The position numbers were made by a program, and so were the translations under genes. The notes under the pieces are model-generated. The model worked only from the letters and a program-made list of their open reading frames with translations, had not been told where the DNA came from and made no database searches. From Parapusillimonas granuli (lineage in GTDB: Bacteria > Pseudomonadota > Gammaproteobacteria > Burkholderiales > Burkholderiaceae_B), in the NCBI RefSeq assembly GCF_013416525.1, contig NZ_JACCEM010000004.1, forward strand, positions 186,001 to 250,000: DNA of 64,000 nt, in the 5' to 3' direction. This document shows positions 50,211 through 60,735 of this stretch, piece by piece. The first letter of the stretch is position 1. Each line of letters starts with the position of its first letter.

Positions 50211-51380
50211 ATGAATACGCCCACTTATGATATCGCCATTATGGGTGCGGGCCCCGTAGGCAGCGCGCTGGCCCTCATGCTGGCCGCCAAAGCGGCCGAG
50301 CCCGGCCGCATCGCCCTGATCGGCCGGCAACTCGGCATGGCGCCCGCCCCGCAAGGCCGGCCCGGGGCGGCGCCCGACCCCCGCACCCTCGCGCTGAACC
50401 AGGGCAGCCGCCTGCTGCTGGAACAGGTGCATGCATGGCCCATGGAATCCGCCGACATCAAGACCGTGCACGTATCGCAGCGGGGCCGCCTGGGCCGGAC
50501 CCTGATCGAGCACGCCGAGCTGAACGTGCCGCGGCTGGGCAGCGTGGCGTCCTACGACGCCGTCCTGCGCAGCCTGCATCACGCCGTCCAGCGCAGCGGG
50601 GTCAGCCTGGTCGACGGCGCGCCGCCGCAGCACATGCACGGCGGCCGCGTACACTTCGAGCCGGAGTCCGGGCCCGCCTTCAGCAGCCGCCTGCTCGTCC
50701 AGTCCGACGGCGTCCGCCCGCGCGGCATAGAACGGCACTACGGGCAGCATGCCGTGCTGGCCACCGTCCGCGCCGCGCGCCCGCGCGCCGGCTGGGCGTA
50801 CGAACGCTTCACCCGGCAGGGGCCGCTGGCCCTTCTGCCCCACCCGCATGGCGAAGACCTGTACAGCGTCGTCTGGTGCGGCCCGCCCGACGAGTCGGCG
50901 CGGCGCCGGGACCTGGACGACGGCGCCTTCATCGCCGAACTGCAGGCCGCCTTCGGCGACCGGCTGGGCGGGCTGGACGGCATCGGCGACCGGCACGTCT
51001 TCCCCTTGAGCATGCATGCCGGCCCCGCCCTGGTGAACCCCTATACCGTCGCCATCGGCAATGCCGCGCAAACCCTGCACCCCGTCGCGGGGCAGGGCCT
51101 GAACCTGGGCCTGCGCGACGCCGCGCAGCTGGCGCAGGCCCTGATACCGTGGCTGGTCCGCCCCGAAGACGATGCCGCGCCGCTGATGTCGGCCTACGCC
51201 CGCAGGCGCCGGGCCGACCGCTGGCTGACGATGGCCATCACCGACACCCTGCCGCGCGTGTTCGCGACGGGAAACCCTCTCATGGAACACGCCGGCGGGC
51301 TGGCGCTGCTGGCCCTGGACATGCTCGCGCCGCTGCGCGCGCCCCTGGCGCGGCAACTGCTGCAGGGCCTGCGCAGCTGA
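50211..51380 (+). CDS. UbiH/COQ6-family FAD monooxygenase
   Basis: 389 residues. FAD dinucleotide motif YDIAIMGAGPVGSALALMLA at the N-terminus, RTLALNQGSRLLLEQ, and the second FAD motif VAIGNAAQTLHPVAGQGLNL with GLRDAAQLAQAL. These enzymes hydroxylate the ubiquinone ring. UbiH, UbiF and UbiI cannot be told apart here. The ATG at 50211 follows GGGAG. dusB starts 43 nt later and may share the transcript, though TAAAAT just upstream could be its own -10. Confidence 0.87.
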   Translation: MNTPTYDIAIMGAGPVGSALALMLAAKAAEPGRIALIGRQLGMAPAPQGRPGAAPDPRTLALNQGSRLLLEQVHAWPMESADIKTVHVSQRGRLGRTLIEHAELNVPRLGSVASYDAVLRSLHHAVQRSGVSLVDGAPPQHMHGGRVHFEPESGPAFSSRLLVQSDGVRPRGIERHYGQHAVLATVRAARPRAGWAYERFTRQGPLALLPHPHGEDLYSVVWCGPPDESARRRDLDDGAFIAELQAAFGDRLGGLDGIGDRHVFPLSMHAGPALVNPYTVAIGNAAQTLHPVAGQGLNLGLRDAAQLAQALIPWLVRPEDDAAPLMSAYARRRRADRWLTMAITDTLPRVFATGNPLMEHAGGLALLALDMLAPLRAPLARQLLQGLRS

Positions 51381-51423
51381 GGCCGCTATAACGTTAAATC
51401 GCAGGAGGGTTAAAATCCCCGCC

Positions 51424-52434
51424 ATGCGCATCGGCTCCTGGCTCCTTCCGAATCCGGTTTTCGTCGCCCCCATGGCGGGGGTGACCGATCGCCCCTACCG
51501 CAAATTGTGCAAAGCGCTGGGGGCGGGATACGCCGTGTCCGAAATGGCGGCCAGCAATCCCCGGCTGTGGGACAGCGTGAAGACTTCGCGCCGCCTGGAC
51601 CACGACGGCGAAATCGACCCCATTGCCGTGCAGATCGCCGGGGCGGACCCCGAAATGATGGCCGAAGCCGCCGCCTTCAATGTCGCAAAGGGCGCGCGCA
51701 TCATCGACATCAACATGGGTTGCCCGGTGAAAAAGGTATGCAACGTGGCTTCGGGCTCCGCCCTGCTGCGCGACGAAGGCCGCGTGCTGCGCATCCTGCG
51801 CAGCGTGGTCCAGGCCTGCGCCCCCCTGGGCGTGCCGGTAACGCTCAAGACCCGCACCGGCTGGGACCGGAATTCGCGCAATGCGGTCAGAATCGCCACG
51901 CTGGCGCAAGAGGCCGGCATCGCCGCCATCACGCTGCACGGCAGAACGCGCTGCGACCTGTACCAGGGCGTGGCGGAATACGACACCATACGCGAAGTAA
52001 AAAACGCCGTTGAAATTCCCGTCGTCGCCAATGGGGATATCGATAGTCCCGAAAAAGCGGAATACGTACTACAGTACACGGGCGCCGATGCCGTCATGGT
52101 CGGGCGGGCGGCCCAGGGCCGCCCCTGGATCTTCCGGGAAATCAGCCACTACCTGAAAACCGGCGAACACCTGCCGCCCCCCACGTTCGGCGAACTCCGG
52201 GCCCGCCTGCTGGACCACCTCGAAGAACACTACCGGTTCTATGGGGAATTCACCGGCGTGCGTTCGGCGCGCAAGCATATCGGCTGGTATCTGTCGGGGC
52301 TGCCCGACGCCGCCGAATTTTTACCCCGCATCAACCAGATTTGCAGCACCAGCGAGCAAACCCGCGCCATCGAGCAGTGGTTTGACCGCCATCCACCCAA
52401 CGAGCCCATCATGGCCACGGCGGTTCCGGCTTAG
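51424..52434 (+). CDS. dusB: tRNA-dihydrouridine synthase B (DusB)
   Basis: 336 residues, FMN enzyme reducing specific uridines in tRNA. APMAGVTDRPYRKLCKALGA, DINMGCPVKKVCNVASGSAL with the catalytic Cys, KTRTGWDRNSRN, and GADAVMVGRAAQGRPWIFRE are DusB family motifs. dusB-fis is the arrangement known from enterobacteria. Confidence 0.95.
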   Translation: MRIGSWLLPNPVFVAPMAGVTDRPYRKLCKALGAGYAVSEMAASNPRLWDSVKTSRRLDHDGEIDPIAVQIAGADPEMMAEAAAFNVAKGARIIDINMGCPVKKVCNVASGSALLRDEGRVLRILRSVVQACAPLGVPVTLKTRTGWDRNSRNAVRIATLAQEAGIAAITLHGRTRCDLYQGVAEYDTIREVKNAVEIPVVANGDIDSPEKAEYVLQYTGADAVMVGRAAQGRPWIFREISHYLKTGEHLPPPTFGELRARLLDHLEEHYRFYGEFTGVRSARKHIGWYLSGLPDAAEFLPRINQICSTSEQTRAIEQWFDRHPPNEPIMATAVPA

Positions 52435-52467
52435 CCTGAACGCGCCCAGAAACCACCACCAACGATC

Positions 52468-52707
52468 ATGAGTAATAAAAACCCCCTGGAACAATCCGTT
52501 CGCGACCAACTGCAGCGTTACCTGACGGACTTGGGCGACTCCGAGCCGCGCGACATGCTGGCCATGGTCATCCATTGCGTCGAACGTCCGGTTTTGCAAG
52601 TTGCTCTCGAACAATCGCACGGCAACCAGTCCAAGGCTGCCGAAATGCTGGGTATCACGCGCAGCACCCTGCGCAAGAAGCTGATCGCCCACAATCTGCA
52701 ACCCTGA
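52468..52707 (+). CDS. fis: DNA-binding protein Fis
   Basis: 79 residues, shorter than E. coli Fis (98), as usual in beta-proteobacteria. The C-terminal HTH is complete: GNQSKAAEMLGITRSTLRKK. Fis bends DNA and adjusts rRNA transcription and nucleoid structure with growth phase. It lies 33 nt after dusB and 25 nt before purH, so probably in one operon. Confidence 0.95.
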   Translation: MSNKNPLEQSVRDQLQRYLTDLGDSEPRDMLAMVIHCVERPVLQVALEQSHGNQSKAAEMLGITRSTLRKKLIAHNLQP

Positions 52708-52732
52708 TTCAAAACCCTAGACTGCTCATTCC

Positions 52733-54325
52733 ATGAAAATCCAGACCGCCCTACTTTCGGTTTCCGACAAAACCGGTATTGTTGAATTCGCCCAGGCCCT
52801 TGCGCAGCGCGGCGTCCGCCTGCTGTCCACGGGGGGCACGGCCAGGCTGCTGGCCGATGCCGGCCTGAGCGTGACCGAGGTGGCCGCCCACACCGGCTCG
52901 CCGGAAATCCTCGACGGCCGCGTGAAGACACTGCACCCGAAGATACACGGCGGTCTGCTGGCGCGCCGCGACAGCGCCGAGCATCTTGCCACCATCGAGC
53001 AGCACGGCATCGACCGCATCGACCTGCTGGCCGTCAATCTGTACCCTTTCCGCGAAACCATCGCCAAGCCGGGTTGCACCTTCGCGGATGCCGTTGAAAA
53101 CATCGACATCGGCGGCCCCGCCATGCTGCGCGCCGCGGCCAAGAACCACGGCACGCCCGAAGGCGGCGTCACCGTCGTCATCGACCCGGCCGACTACGCG
53201 CGCGTGCTGGCCGACATGGACGGGCCGCAAGGCGCGCCGTCATACGGCCTGCGCCTGGAACTGGCCACCAAGGCCTACGCCCACACCGCCGCCTACGACG
53301 GCGCCATCGCCGCGTACCTGAGCAGCCTGGCCGAGGCCGAACCCGCCCAGGACCAGGCGCCCGCGCGCGACCCCTGGCCGGCCACGCTCACGCTGCAGGT
53401 GCAGCGGCACCAGGTGCTGCGCTACGGCGAGAACCCGCACCAGTCCGCCGCCTTCTACACCGACCATCCGGTCAGGGCCGGCCTGCTGGGCAGCTACCGC
53501 CAGCTGCAGGGCAAGGAACTTTCCTACAACAACATCGCCGACGCCGACGCCGCCTGGGAATGCGTGCGCAGCTTCCAGGCCGGCGCCTGCGTCATCGTCA
53601 AGCACGCCAATCCCTGCGGGGTGGCGGTCGGAAACAGCCCGCTGCATGCCTATCGGCAGGCCTTCAAGACCGACCCCACCTCGGCTTTCGGCGGCATCAT
53701 CGCCTTCAACCGTCCGGTGGACGAAGCCGCCGCGCAAGCGGTCAGCGGCCAGTTCGTCGAAGTCCTGCTGGCGCCGGGCTATTCGTCCGAGGCGCTGGCC
53801 GTCTTCGCCGCCAAGAAGAACGTGCGCGTCCTGGAAGTCCCGCAAGGCGACGGCCGCAACGACTTCGACATCAAGCGCGTGGGCGGGGGATGGCTGGTCC
53901 AGAATCCCGACGACTACCAGGTGCCCCAGGACGCTTTCAAGGTGGTCACCACGCTGGCGCCCACGGCCGAACAGATGCAGGACCTGGTCTTCGCCTGGAA
54001 AGTCGCCAAGTACGTGAAGTCCAACGCCATCGTGTTCGTGGGCAACGGCATGACGCTGGGCGTCGGGGCCGGGCAGATGAGCCGGATCGACTCGGCGCGC
54101 ATCGCATCCATCAAGGCGGAGAACGCGGGGCTTTCCCTGCAGGGCTCGGCCGTGGCGTCCGACGCCTTCTTCCCCTTCCGCGACGGCCTGGACGTCGTCG
54201 CCGATGCCGGCGCCACCTGCGTGATCCAGCCCGGCGGCAGCGTGCGCGACGACGAGGTGATCGCCGCTGCGAACGAGCGCGGCATCGCCATGGTGTTCAC
54301 CGGCGCGCGCCACTTCCGCCACTGA
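52733..54325 (+). CDS. purH: Bifunctional AICAR transformylase/IMP cyclohydrolase (PurH)
   Basis: 530 residues carrying out the last two steps of IMP synthesis. N-terminal IMP cyclohydrolase (MGS-like): [50 protein letters not shown]-terminal transformylase: [29 protein letters not shown], and [16 protein letters not shown]. The TGA shares its A with the ruvC ATG. Confidence 0.96.
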   Translation: MKIQTALLSVSDKTGIVEFAQALAQRGVRLLSTGGTARLLADAGLSVTEVAAHTGSPEILDGRVKTLHPKIHGGLLARRDSAEHLATIEQHGIDRIDLLAVNLYPFRETIAKPGCTFADAVENIDIGGPAMLRAAAKNHGTPEGGVTVVIDPADYARVLADMDGPQGAPSYGLRLELATKAYAHTAAYDGAIAAYLSSLAEAEPAQDQAPARDPWPATLTLQVQRHQVLRYGENPHQSAAFYTDHPVRAGLLGSYRQLQGKELSYNNIADADAAWECVRSFQAGACVIVKHANPCGVAVGNSPLHAYRQAFKTDPTSAFGGIIAFNRPVDEAAAQAVSGQFVEVLLAPGYSSEALAVFAAKKNVRVLEVPQGDGRNDFDIKRVGGGWLVQNPDDYQVPQDAFKVVTTLAPTAEQMQDLVFAWKVAKYVKSNAIVFVGNGMTLGVGAGQMSRIDSARIASIKAENAGLSLQGSAVASDAFFPFRDGLDVVADAGATCVIQPGGSVRDDEVIAAANERGIAMVFTGARHFRH

Positions 54326-54870
54326 TGCGCATTCTGGGCATAGACCCCGGCCTGCGGCGCACGGGCTTCGGCATCATCGACGCCAGCGGCGGCCGCCTGG
54401 CTTATGTCAGCAGCGGCACCATCGTGGTGCCGGCGGACCGCCCGCTGGCCGACCGCCTGAAGGTCATTCTCGACAACATACGGGAAATCGTCGCCTCCGC
54501 GCAGCCCGACGTCTCGGCCCTGGAAAAAGTCTTCCTCAATACCAATCCTTCGTCCACCCTGCTCCTGGGGCAGGCGCGGGGCGCCGCCCTGTGCGCGCTG
54601 GCGGACAGCATGCTGGACGTGCACGAGTACACCGCCCTGCAAATCAAGAAGTCGGTGGTCGGCAACGGCCACGCGACCAAAGATCAGGTCCAGAAAATGG
54701 TGCAGTATCTTCTCAGCCTGAACGGCCTGCCCGCGGCGGACTCCGCCGATGCGCTGGCCTGCGCGATCTGCCATGCGCACTTCAGCCCCATCACCGCCCG
54801 TCTTCAAGGCGCCGGCCGGCTGGGCCCGGCGGCGGGCCGGCGCATACGCGGCGGGCGCATACTCGGTTGA
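54325..54870 (+). CDS. ruvC: Holliday junction endonuclease RuvC
   Basis: 181 residues. RuvC cuts Holliday junctions in concert with RuvAB. Catalytic acids are seen in [13 protein letters not shown] (D7), ALEKVFLN (Glu) and [14 protein letters not shown] (two Asp). It starts on the last base of the purH stop codon, implying coupling. ruvA follows after 39 nt. Confidence 0.95.
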   Translation: MRILGIDPGLRRTGFGIIDASGGRLAYVSSGTIVVPADRPLADRLKVILDNIREIVASAQPDVSALEKVFLNTNPSSTLLLGQARGAALCALADSMLDVHEYTALQIKKSVVGNGHATKDQVQKMVQYLLSLNGLPAADSADALACAICHAHFSPITARLQGAGRLGPAAGRRIRGGRILG

Positions 54871-54909
54871 CCGTGGCCGCATTGGCCGCGGCCGCATAAA
54901 GGAAATCGC

Positions 54910-55491
54910 ATGATCGGACGCATTACCGGCATCCTGCTGGAAAAATCCCCCCCCATGGTTTGCATCGACGTGGCGGGCGTGGGCTACGAGATCGACGTGC
55001 CCATGAGCACGCTCTACAAGCTGCCCGAAAACGGCGCCAAGGTGACGCTCTACACCCATCTGGCCGTGCGCGAGGACGCCCACATTCTCTATGGCTTCTC
55101 TTCGCCCGGCGAACGCAGCGCGTTCCGGGCGCTGATCAAGGTGACGGGCATCGGCGCGCGCACGGCGCTGTCGGTGCTGTCCGGCATGAGTGTCGAGGAA
55201 TTGGCCGGCGCCATCACGCAGCAGGAAACGGGGCGATTGACGCGGGTGCCGGGCATCGGAAAGAAGACGGCGGAGCGCCTGCTCCTGGAACTGCGGGGCA
55301 AGCTGGGCGCGGATCTGTCCGCCGGCGGGAGCGCGGGCGGCCCGGCGGCGGGACGCGACGACATCGCGAACGCGCTGCTGGCGCTGGGATATTCCAGCAG
55401 CGAATCCCAGGCGGCGCTGAAGCAGTTGCCCGAGGGCGTGGAAGTGACCGAGGGCATACGGCTGGCGCTCAAGTCGCTGGCGCGCGGGTGA
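54910..55491 (+). CDS. ruvA: Holliday junction branch migration protein RuvA
   Basis: 193 residues, junction-recognition subunit of RuvAB. N-terminal OB fold ([20 protein letters not shown]), the two HhH motifs ([39 protein letters not shown]), a flexible linker ([11 protein letters not shown]) and the C-terminal domain that regulates RuvB ([20 protein letters not shown]). ruvB is not next but beyond a minus-strand gene. Confidence 0.96.
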   Translation: MIGRITGILLEKSPPMVCIDVAGVGYEIDVPMSTLYKLPENGAKVTLYTHLAVREDAHILYGFSSPGERSAFRALIKVTGIGARTALSVLSGMSVEELAGAITQQETGRLTRVPGIGKKTAERLLLELRGKLGADLSAGGSAGGPAAGRDDIANALLALGYSSSESQAALKQLPEGVEVTEGIRLALKSLARG

Positions 55492-55513
55492 CGGGCGGGG
55501 GCGGCACCGGCCC

Positions 55514-56482
55514 CTAGGCGCTTTGCAGATACCCCGCGTAAGCCTTCAGGTCGACGTTGCCGCCGCTGAGCAGGACCCCCACCCGCTTTCCCTTGACCGG
55601 GACCACCTCGTTGAACACCGCGGCCGCCCCCAGGCAGCCCGTGGGCTCCACGACGATCTTCATGCGCTCGGCGAAGAATTTCATCGCCTGGATGAGCTGC
55701 TCGTCCGACACCGTGAGGATGTCCCGCGCATACTTGCGGATGATGGGGAAAGTCAGCCTCCCCAGCGCCTGGGTGAGCGCGCCGTCGGCAATGGACTTGG
55801 GCGGCGCGATGCGCACCACCGACCCGCCGCGGAAGGACTGCTGCCCGTCCGAGCCGGCGCGCGGCTCCACCCCATAGACGTCGCAGACGCAGCTCAGCGC
55901 GTGCGCCGACAACAAAGACCCCGACAACAGCCCCCCGCCCCCCAAAGGCACGAACAAGGCATCTAGCTCGCCGACTTCCTCGAACAGCTCCTTGGCCGCC
56001 GTGCCCTGGCCTGCGATCACGTCCGGATGATCGAAAGGCGGAATCAGGGACAGGCCGTGCTTCTCGACCAGGCCGCGCGCAACTTCCTCGCGGTCTTCCG
56101 TCAGGCGGTCGTAAGACACCACCCGCGCCCCGTAGCCCAGCGTGGCTTCCTTCTTGGCCGCGGGCGCATCATGCGGCATGACGATGGTGGCGGCCACCCC
56201 GAACATCCGCGCCGCCAGCGCCACCGCCTGCGCGTGGTTGCCCGAGGAAAACGCCACCACGCCCGCCTTGCGCTGCTCTTCGGTGAGGCCGGCCAGCGCG
56301 TTGTAGCCTCCGCGGAACTTGAATGCGCCCATGCGCTGGAAGTTCTCGCACTTGAAGAACACCTGGGCGTCCAGCCTGGCATTGATGGTGTGCGATGTCA
56401 GGACCGGCGTGCGGTGCGCAACGCCGATCAGCGCATTACTGGCCTGCATGACGTCTTCGTAGGTCGGTATGCGGTCACTCAT
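55514..56482 (-). CDS. Threonine/serine dehydratase-like PLP enzyme (possibly threo-3-hydroxyaspartate ammonia-lyase)
   Basis: 322 residues of fold type [15 protein letters not shown] holds the PLP lysine, [15 protein letters not shown] the phosphate loop, and [13 protein letters not shown] the glycine-rich loop. There is no C-terminal ACT-like regulatory domain, so it is the short catabolic or serine racemase-like type rather than biosynthetic IlvA. The gene is inserted, in the opposite direction, between ruvA and ruvB and shares a promoter region with ruvB. Confidence 0.88.
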   Translation of the reverse strand: MSDRIPTYEDVMQASNALIGVAHRTPVLTSHTINARLDAQVFFKCENFQRMGAFKFRGGYNALAGLTEEQRKAGVVAFSSGNHAQAVALAARMFGVAATIVMPHDAPAAKKEATLGYGARVVSYDRLTEDREEVARGLVEKHGLSLIPPFDHPDVIAGQGTAAKELFEEVGELDALFVPLGGGGLLSGSLLSAHALSCVCDVYGVEPRAGSDGQQSFRGGSVVRIAPPKSIADGALTQALGRLTFPIIRKYARDILTVSDEQLIQAMKFFAERMKIVVEPTGCLGAAAVFNEVVPVKGKRVGVLLSGGNVDLKAYAGYLQSA

Positions 56483-56576
56483 GAAGAAAGCCTCTGAAGT
56501 TGGGGATGGGATGAAGACCCGAAAAGGGGATATTGAAGGTAACGTATCCGCGCCGATGTTGCAATTGGCCGACGCG

Positions 56577-56604
56577 TTGAAATGCCGGCGTGGTAGAGTA
56601 TGCT
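56577..56604 (+). promoter_or_regulatory. Candidate sigma-70 promoter of ruvB
   Basis: TTGAAA (56577-56582) and TATGCT (56599-56604) are 16 nt apart, giving a predicted start near 56611, just ahead of the LexA-like box at 56618. Confidence 0.45.
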
Positions 56605-56617
56605 TAGCATCGCGATA

Positions 56618-56633
56618 CTGTAAATATACTCAG
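56618..56633 (+). promoter_or_regulatory. LexA (SOS) box candidate upstream of ruvB
   Basis: CTGTAAATATACTCAG matches CTGT-N8-ACAG with one mismatch in the right half-site and an AT-rich centre. It lies 10 nt before the ruvB ATG and downstream of the predicted -10, where a bound repressor would block transcription. ruvB is a classic SOS gene. Confidence 0.6.
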
Positions 56634-56643
56634 CACTTCCATC

Positions 56644-57738
56644 ATGGCCATACATTCCGATTCCTTGTCCAGCATTCCGGCGCCGCAACGCATCGTGGCG
56701 CCTCAAAGCGCCTCCCCGAACGAGGAATCCATCGAACGCGCCTTGCGCCCCAAGGCACTGAACGAGTACATCGGCCAGCACCGGGTCCGCGAGCAGCTCG
56801 AGATCTTCATCGCCGCCGCCCGGAACCGCAACGAAGCCCTGGACCACGTCCTGCTGTTCGGCCCGCCGGGGCTGGGCAAGACCACGCTCGCCCATATTAT
56901 TGCGCATGAAATGGGCGTGCAGCTGCGCCAGACGTCCGGCCCGGTGCTCGAACGCGCGGGCGACCTCGCCGCCCTGCTGACCAACCTGGAAAAGAACGAC
57001 GTCCTCTTCATCGACGAAATCCACCGGCTTTCCCCGGTCGTGGAAGAAATCCTCTACCCCGCCCTGGAAGACTTCCAGATCGACATCATGATCGGCGAGG
57101 GGCCGGCGGCGCGCAGCGTGAAGATCGATCTGCAGCCCTTCACCCTGGTGGGCGCCACCACGCGCGCCGGCATGCTCACCAACCCCCTGCGCGACCGCTT
57201 CGGCATCGTCTCCCGGCTCGAATTCTACAGCGCCGAAGACCTCACCCATATCGTCACGCGCAGCGCCCACCTGCTGAACGCCGAAACCACGCCCGACGGC
57301 GCCACCGAGATCGCCCGGCGTTCCCGGGGCACGCCGCGCATCGCCAACCGGCTGCTGCGCCGCGTGCGCGATTACGCAGAAGTCAAGGCGAACGGCCGCA
57401 TCGACACGGACGTCGCCGGCGCCGCGCTGGCCATGCTGGAAGTCGACCCGCAGGGGCTGGACCTCATGGACAGAAAGCTGCTGGAGGCCATCATCCACAA
57501 ATTCGATGGCGGGCCGGTCGGCGTCGACAGCCTGGCCGCCGCCATCGGCGAAGAGCGCGACACCATCGAGGACGTCATCGAACCCTTCCTCATCCAGCAG
57601 GGCTTCCTGCAGCGCACGCCGCGCGGCCGCATCGCCACCCAATCCACCTGGCGCCACCTGGGGCTCGCGCCCCGCGGGCCGACCCACGGCAGCGGCGATC
57701 TCTTCGGCGGGCCGGGGTCAGCCGCCCTGGGGGGTTGA
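56644..57738 (+). CDS. ruvB: Holliday junction helicase RuvB
   Basis: 364-residue AAA+ motor that drives branch migration with Ruv[21 protein letters not shown] (Walker A), [20 protein letters not shown] (Walker B), [20 protein letters not shown] (sensor I, Arg finger region) and a C-terminal winged helix ([20 protein letters not shown]). The first ~30 residues are a variable extension. Its tail overlaps that of convergent recQ by 21 nt. Confidence 0.97.
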   Translation: MAIHSDSLSSIPAPQRIVAPQSASPNEESIERALRPKALNEYIGQHRVREQLEIFIAAARNRNEALDHVLLFGPPGLGKTTLAHIIAHEMGVQLRQTSGPVLERAGDLAALLTNLEKNDVLFIDEIHRLSPVVEEILYPALEDFQIDIMIGEGPAARSVKIDLQPFTLVGATTRAGMLTNPLRDRFGIVSRLEFYSAEDLTHIVTRSAHLLNAETTPDGATEIARRSRGTPRIANRLLRRVRDYAEVKANGRIDTDVAGAALAMLEVDPQGLDLMDRKLLEAIIHKFDGGPVGVDSLAAAIGEERDTIEDVIEPFLIQQGFLQRTPRGRIATQSTWRHLGLAPRGPTHGSGDLFGGPGSAALGG

Positions 57739-59568
57739 TGCCAGGGCCAGGCAGCGCAGGATTTCCTCGCCGTAGGCTTCCAGCTTGCGGACGCCCACGC
57801 CGCTGATGTGGCTCAGGTCGTCCAGCGTGCCGGGGCACTGGGTGGCGATCTCGCGCAGCGTGGCATCATGGAAAATCACATAGGCGGGCACGCCATGCCC
57901 GCGCGCGACCTCCGAGCGCCAGCTGCGCAAGGCCTCGAATCGCCCCTGCGCATCGGGCGGAAGATCCACGGCGGGCCCCTTTGCGCGGCCGCCGGCGGCG
58001 CCCGCCGCCCGCGATGACCCCCGCGCCTTCTTTTCGGGCTCCCGCCTGAACAGCAGCTTGTGCTCGCCCTTGAGCACCGCGCGGCTGCCCTCGGTCAGCG
58101 CCAAGGTGCCGTAGCCTTCCTGGTCCACCGCCAGCAGGCTTTGCGCGAGCAACTGCCGCAGCACGCCCCGCCAGGCCTGCTCGGACAGGTCCGCCCCGAT
58201 GCCGAACACCGTCAGGGTCTGGTGCCCGTACTGCGTGATGCGGTCCGTGGATTTGCCGCGCAGGATGTCGATCAGGTGCCCCGCCCCGAATCGCTGGCCG
58301 CGCTCGCGCCACAGGCGATAGACCGCGGAGAGAATCTTTTGCGCCGCCACCGTGCCGTCCCAGGCCTGCGGCGGTTCCAGACAGGTGTCGCAGTTGCCGC
58401 AAGGCTCGATCTGCTGGTCGAAGTAGGCCAGCAGGCGCTGGCGGCGGCAGCCCACGGTCTCGCACAAGCCCAGCATGGCGTCCAGCTGCTGGCCCAGCCT
58501 GCGCCGGAACGCATCGTCGCCCGCCGATTCATTGATCATGCGGCGCTGCTGGACGACGTCCTGCAAGCCATAGGCCAGCCAGGCCGTCGCGGGCAGCCCG
58601 TCGCGCCCGGCGCGGCCGGTTTCCTGGTAGTAGCCCTCGACCGATTTGGGCAGGTCGATATGGGCGACGAAACGGACGTCGGGCTTGTTCACCCCCATGC
58701 CGAAAGCGATGGTGGCGACCATGACCATGCCCTCTTCGCGCAGAAAGCGCGCCTGGTTCTGCGCCCGGACCGCCGCGTTCAGGCCGGCGTGGTAAGGCAG
58801 GGCGGGGATGCCGTTGTCGCACAGGAAGGTGGCGGTTTCCTCCACGCGGGCGCGCGAAAGGCAGTAGACGATGCCGCAGTCCCCCTCGTGCTCGGCCTGG
58901 ATGAACGACAGAAGCTGCTTGCGCACCTCGTTCTTTTCCACGATGCGGTACTGGATGTTGGGCCGGTCGAAGCTGGCGACGAAATGCGGCGCCTGGTTCA
59001 GCTCCAGGCGCTCGGCGATCTCGCGCCGCGTCGCCGCGGTGGCGGTGGCCGTCAGCGCCAGGCGCGGGACCTCGGGCCAGCGTTCGTGCAGTATCGAAAG
59101 ACCCAGGTATTCCGGCCGGAAGTCATGGCCCCATTGCGACACGCAGTGCGCCTCGTCGATGGCGAACAGCGAGACCCGCCCCTGCGACAGCAGGTCCATA
59201 CAGCGGTCCGTCAGCAGGCGTTCCGGCGCGACATAAAGCAGGTCCAGCTCCCCGGCCAGGAAGGCCTGCTCGACGTCGCGCGCGGTGCGCCAGTCCTGGG
59301 ACGAATTCAGGAACGCGGCCTTGACCCCGAGCTCGATCAGCGCATCCACCTGGTCCTGCATCAGCGCGATCAGGGGGGACACCACCACGCAGGTGCCGGG
59401 CAGCACCAGCGCCGGTATCTGATAGCACAAGGACTTGCCGCCGCCCGTGGGCATGAGGACGAGCGCGTCCCCGCCGCTTACGACGTGATCGATGACGGCC
59501 TTCTGGTCGCCACGAAAAGAATCGTAGCCGAAGACCCGCTGCAAAGTTTCAAGGGGAGAAGCCGACAT
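57718..59568 (-). CDS. recQ: ATP-dependent DNA helicase RecQ
   Basis: 616 residues, 3'-5' helicase of the RecF pathway. [17 protein letters not shown] (motif I), [19 protein letters not shown] (DEAH box and aromatic-rich loop), [13 protein letters not shown] (motif VI), the zinc-binding C..CGNCDTC cluster, and a C-terminal HRDC domain ending [15 protein letters not shown] use the ATG at 59568; a TTG two codons earlier is possible. The usher-like gene ends just upstream on the same strand. Confidence 0.95.
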   Translation of the reverse strand: MSASPLETLQRVFGYDSFRGDQKAVIDHVVSGGDALVLMPTGGGKSLCYQIPALVLPGTCVVVSPLIALMQDQVDALIELGVKAAFLNSSQDWRTARDVEQAFLAGELDLLYVAPERLLTDRCMDLLSQGRVSLFAIDEAHCVSQWGHDFRPEYLGLSILHERWPEVPRLALTATATAATRREIAERLELNQAPHFVASFDRPNIQYRIVEKNEVRKQLLSFIQAEHEGDCGIVYCLSRARVEETATFLCDNGIPALPYHAGLNAAVRAQNQARFLREEGMVMVATIAFGMGVNKPDVRFVAHIDLPKSVEGYYQETGRAGRDGLPATAWLAYGLQDVVQQRRMINESAGDDAFRRRLGQQLDAMLGLCETVGCRRQRLLAYFDQQIEPCGNCDTCLEPPQAWDGTVAAQKILSAVYRLWRERGQRFGAGHLIDILRGKSTDRITQYGHQTLTVFGIGADLSEQAWRGVLRQLLAQSLLAVDQEGYGTLALTEGSRAVLKGEHKLLFRREPEKKARGSSRAAGAAGGRAKGPAVDLPPDAQGRFEALRSWRSEVARGHGVPAYVIFHDATLREIATQCPGTLDDLSHISGVGVRKLEAYGEEILRCLALASTPQGG

Positions 59569-59570
59569 GC

Positions 59571-60722
59571 TCAATAGATGGGAACCGAAAAACGAATCCC
59601 TATATCATAGTCGCCGGTGACGACCTCCCGCTGGGCCTTCAGGCCGATGCGCAGATTCGGGCTGTACCAGAACTGCTGCGCCAGCCCGAAACTGCGCCGG
59701 GCGGCGCCCGACCCGACGCTTTCGTTCTGGAAGCTGCCGCTCAGGTCCCCCCAGCGGCCCAAAGGCAGTTTCGCCGATACCGTCTGCACCGTTCCGCCGT
59801 TCGACGCATCCGCCCCATAGCGGCTGAGATCCACGAAACCGGGCGTATAGCGCTCGTTGCGCCAGCTGAGTTCCACGTCGTCCAGCACCTTGACGGTATA
59901 GGCCGCCTGGTAGCGCCAGCCCGTGTACAGGCCTTGCGTGGCCCGCGCGACGCCGGCGCTCCATGCCCCCCAGCCTGTTTGGTATTTCCCCCCTATGCCG
60001 TGGGTAGCCAGGTCCGGCGCCAGCTGGGTCTGCGATTCGATGCTCAGGTCCCGGTTCAGGCCGTAGCGCAGCACCAGATTGCCGGCGGTTTCGCCGTAGA
60101 CCAGGTCGCCCTGTTCGGCCGTGGTCTGGTCCAGGGCGCCCAGCGACAGGGAATACCGCCAGGAATCGGCGTAGTCCGAGCTGACCAGCGAGGACTGGCT
60201 GAGGCTGACCCCGCCCAGGCGAACGGCCCGCCCCCAGGCGGGTATTTCGATTTCTTCGTTCCCCAGGGTCAGGTTCAGCCCTTCGGCGTCGGAATAGCGC
60301 CAATTGCGGCTGCCGAGCGTCCAGGGGTCGCGGGACGCCGGCGGCAGCCAGCGGCCGTGGGATGCCGACTTGCGCTTGCGCTCCTGCGGGCCGAGCAAGC
60401 CGGAGCCCGACACGGCGAAAGAGCGGTCCAGCGCCGGCATGGCGTCGTCGACGGCCCAGAAATAATCGTAGGGGATGTCCGGAACATCGTGACCGTCCTC
60501 GGCGGCATGGCCCTGCGGCGGCGCCGGACCCGGGTCGGGCAGCGGCGCGGGCGGCTCCGTCGTCGGCAAGGTGACCGGGAATAGCTTCACGGGTGCAAGA
60601 TCGCTGAGCTGCGGGCCCGTGCCCGGCGCGCCCGGGGCCGGCGCGGCCATGCACAGCGCCAGGGCGCCACAGCCGCACAGCGGCCACAAGTTCCGTTTTC
60701 TGTTTGAAACCTTGAAATCCAT
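59571..60722 (-). CDS. Outer-membrane beta-barrel protein resembling a fimbrial usher pore, orphan
   Basis: 383 residues. An N-terminal basic-hydrophobic segment ([20 protein letters not shown]) resembles a signal peptide. Then come a Pro-rich linker and a series of alternating strands: [40 protein letters not shown] and [20 protein letters not shown]. The chain ends IRFSVPIY, with the terminal aromatic of barrels. The strands resemble the barrel of FimD/PapC ushers, but the plug and the periplasmic domains are absent and no chaperone or pilin gene is nearby. Identity is uncertain. Confidence 0.6.
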   Translation of the reverse strand: MDFKVSNRKRNLWPLCGCGALALCMAAPAPGAPGTGPQLSDLAPVKLFPVTLPTTEPPAPLPDPGPAPPQGHAAEDGHDVPDIPYDYFWAVDDAMPALDRSFAVSGSGLLGPQERKRKSASHGRWLPPASRDPWTLGSRNWRYSDAEGLNLTLGNEEIEIPAWGRAVRLGGVSLSQSSLVSSDYADSWRYSLSLGALDQTTAEQGDLVYGETAGNLVLRYGLNRDLSIESQTQLAPDLATHGIGGKYQTGWGAWSAGVARATQGLYTGWRYQAAYTVKVLDDVELSWRNERYTPGFVDLSRYGADASNGGTVQTVSAKLPLGRWGDLSGSFQNESVGSGAARRSFGLAQQFWYSPNLRIGLKAQREVVTGDYDIGIRFSVPIY

Positions 60723-60735
60723 CACAAGCAAGTGC

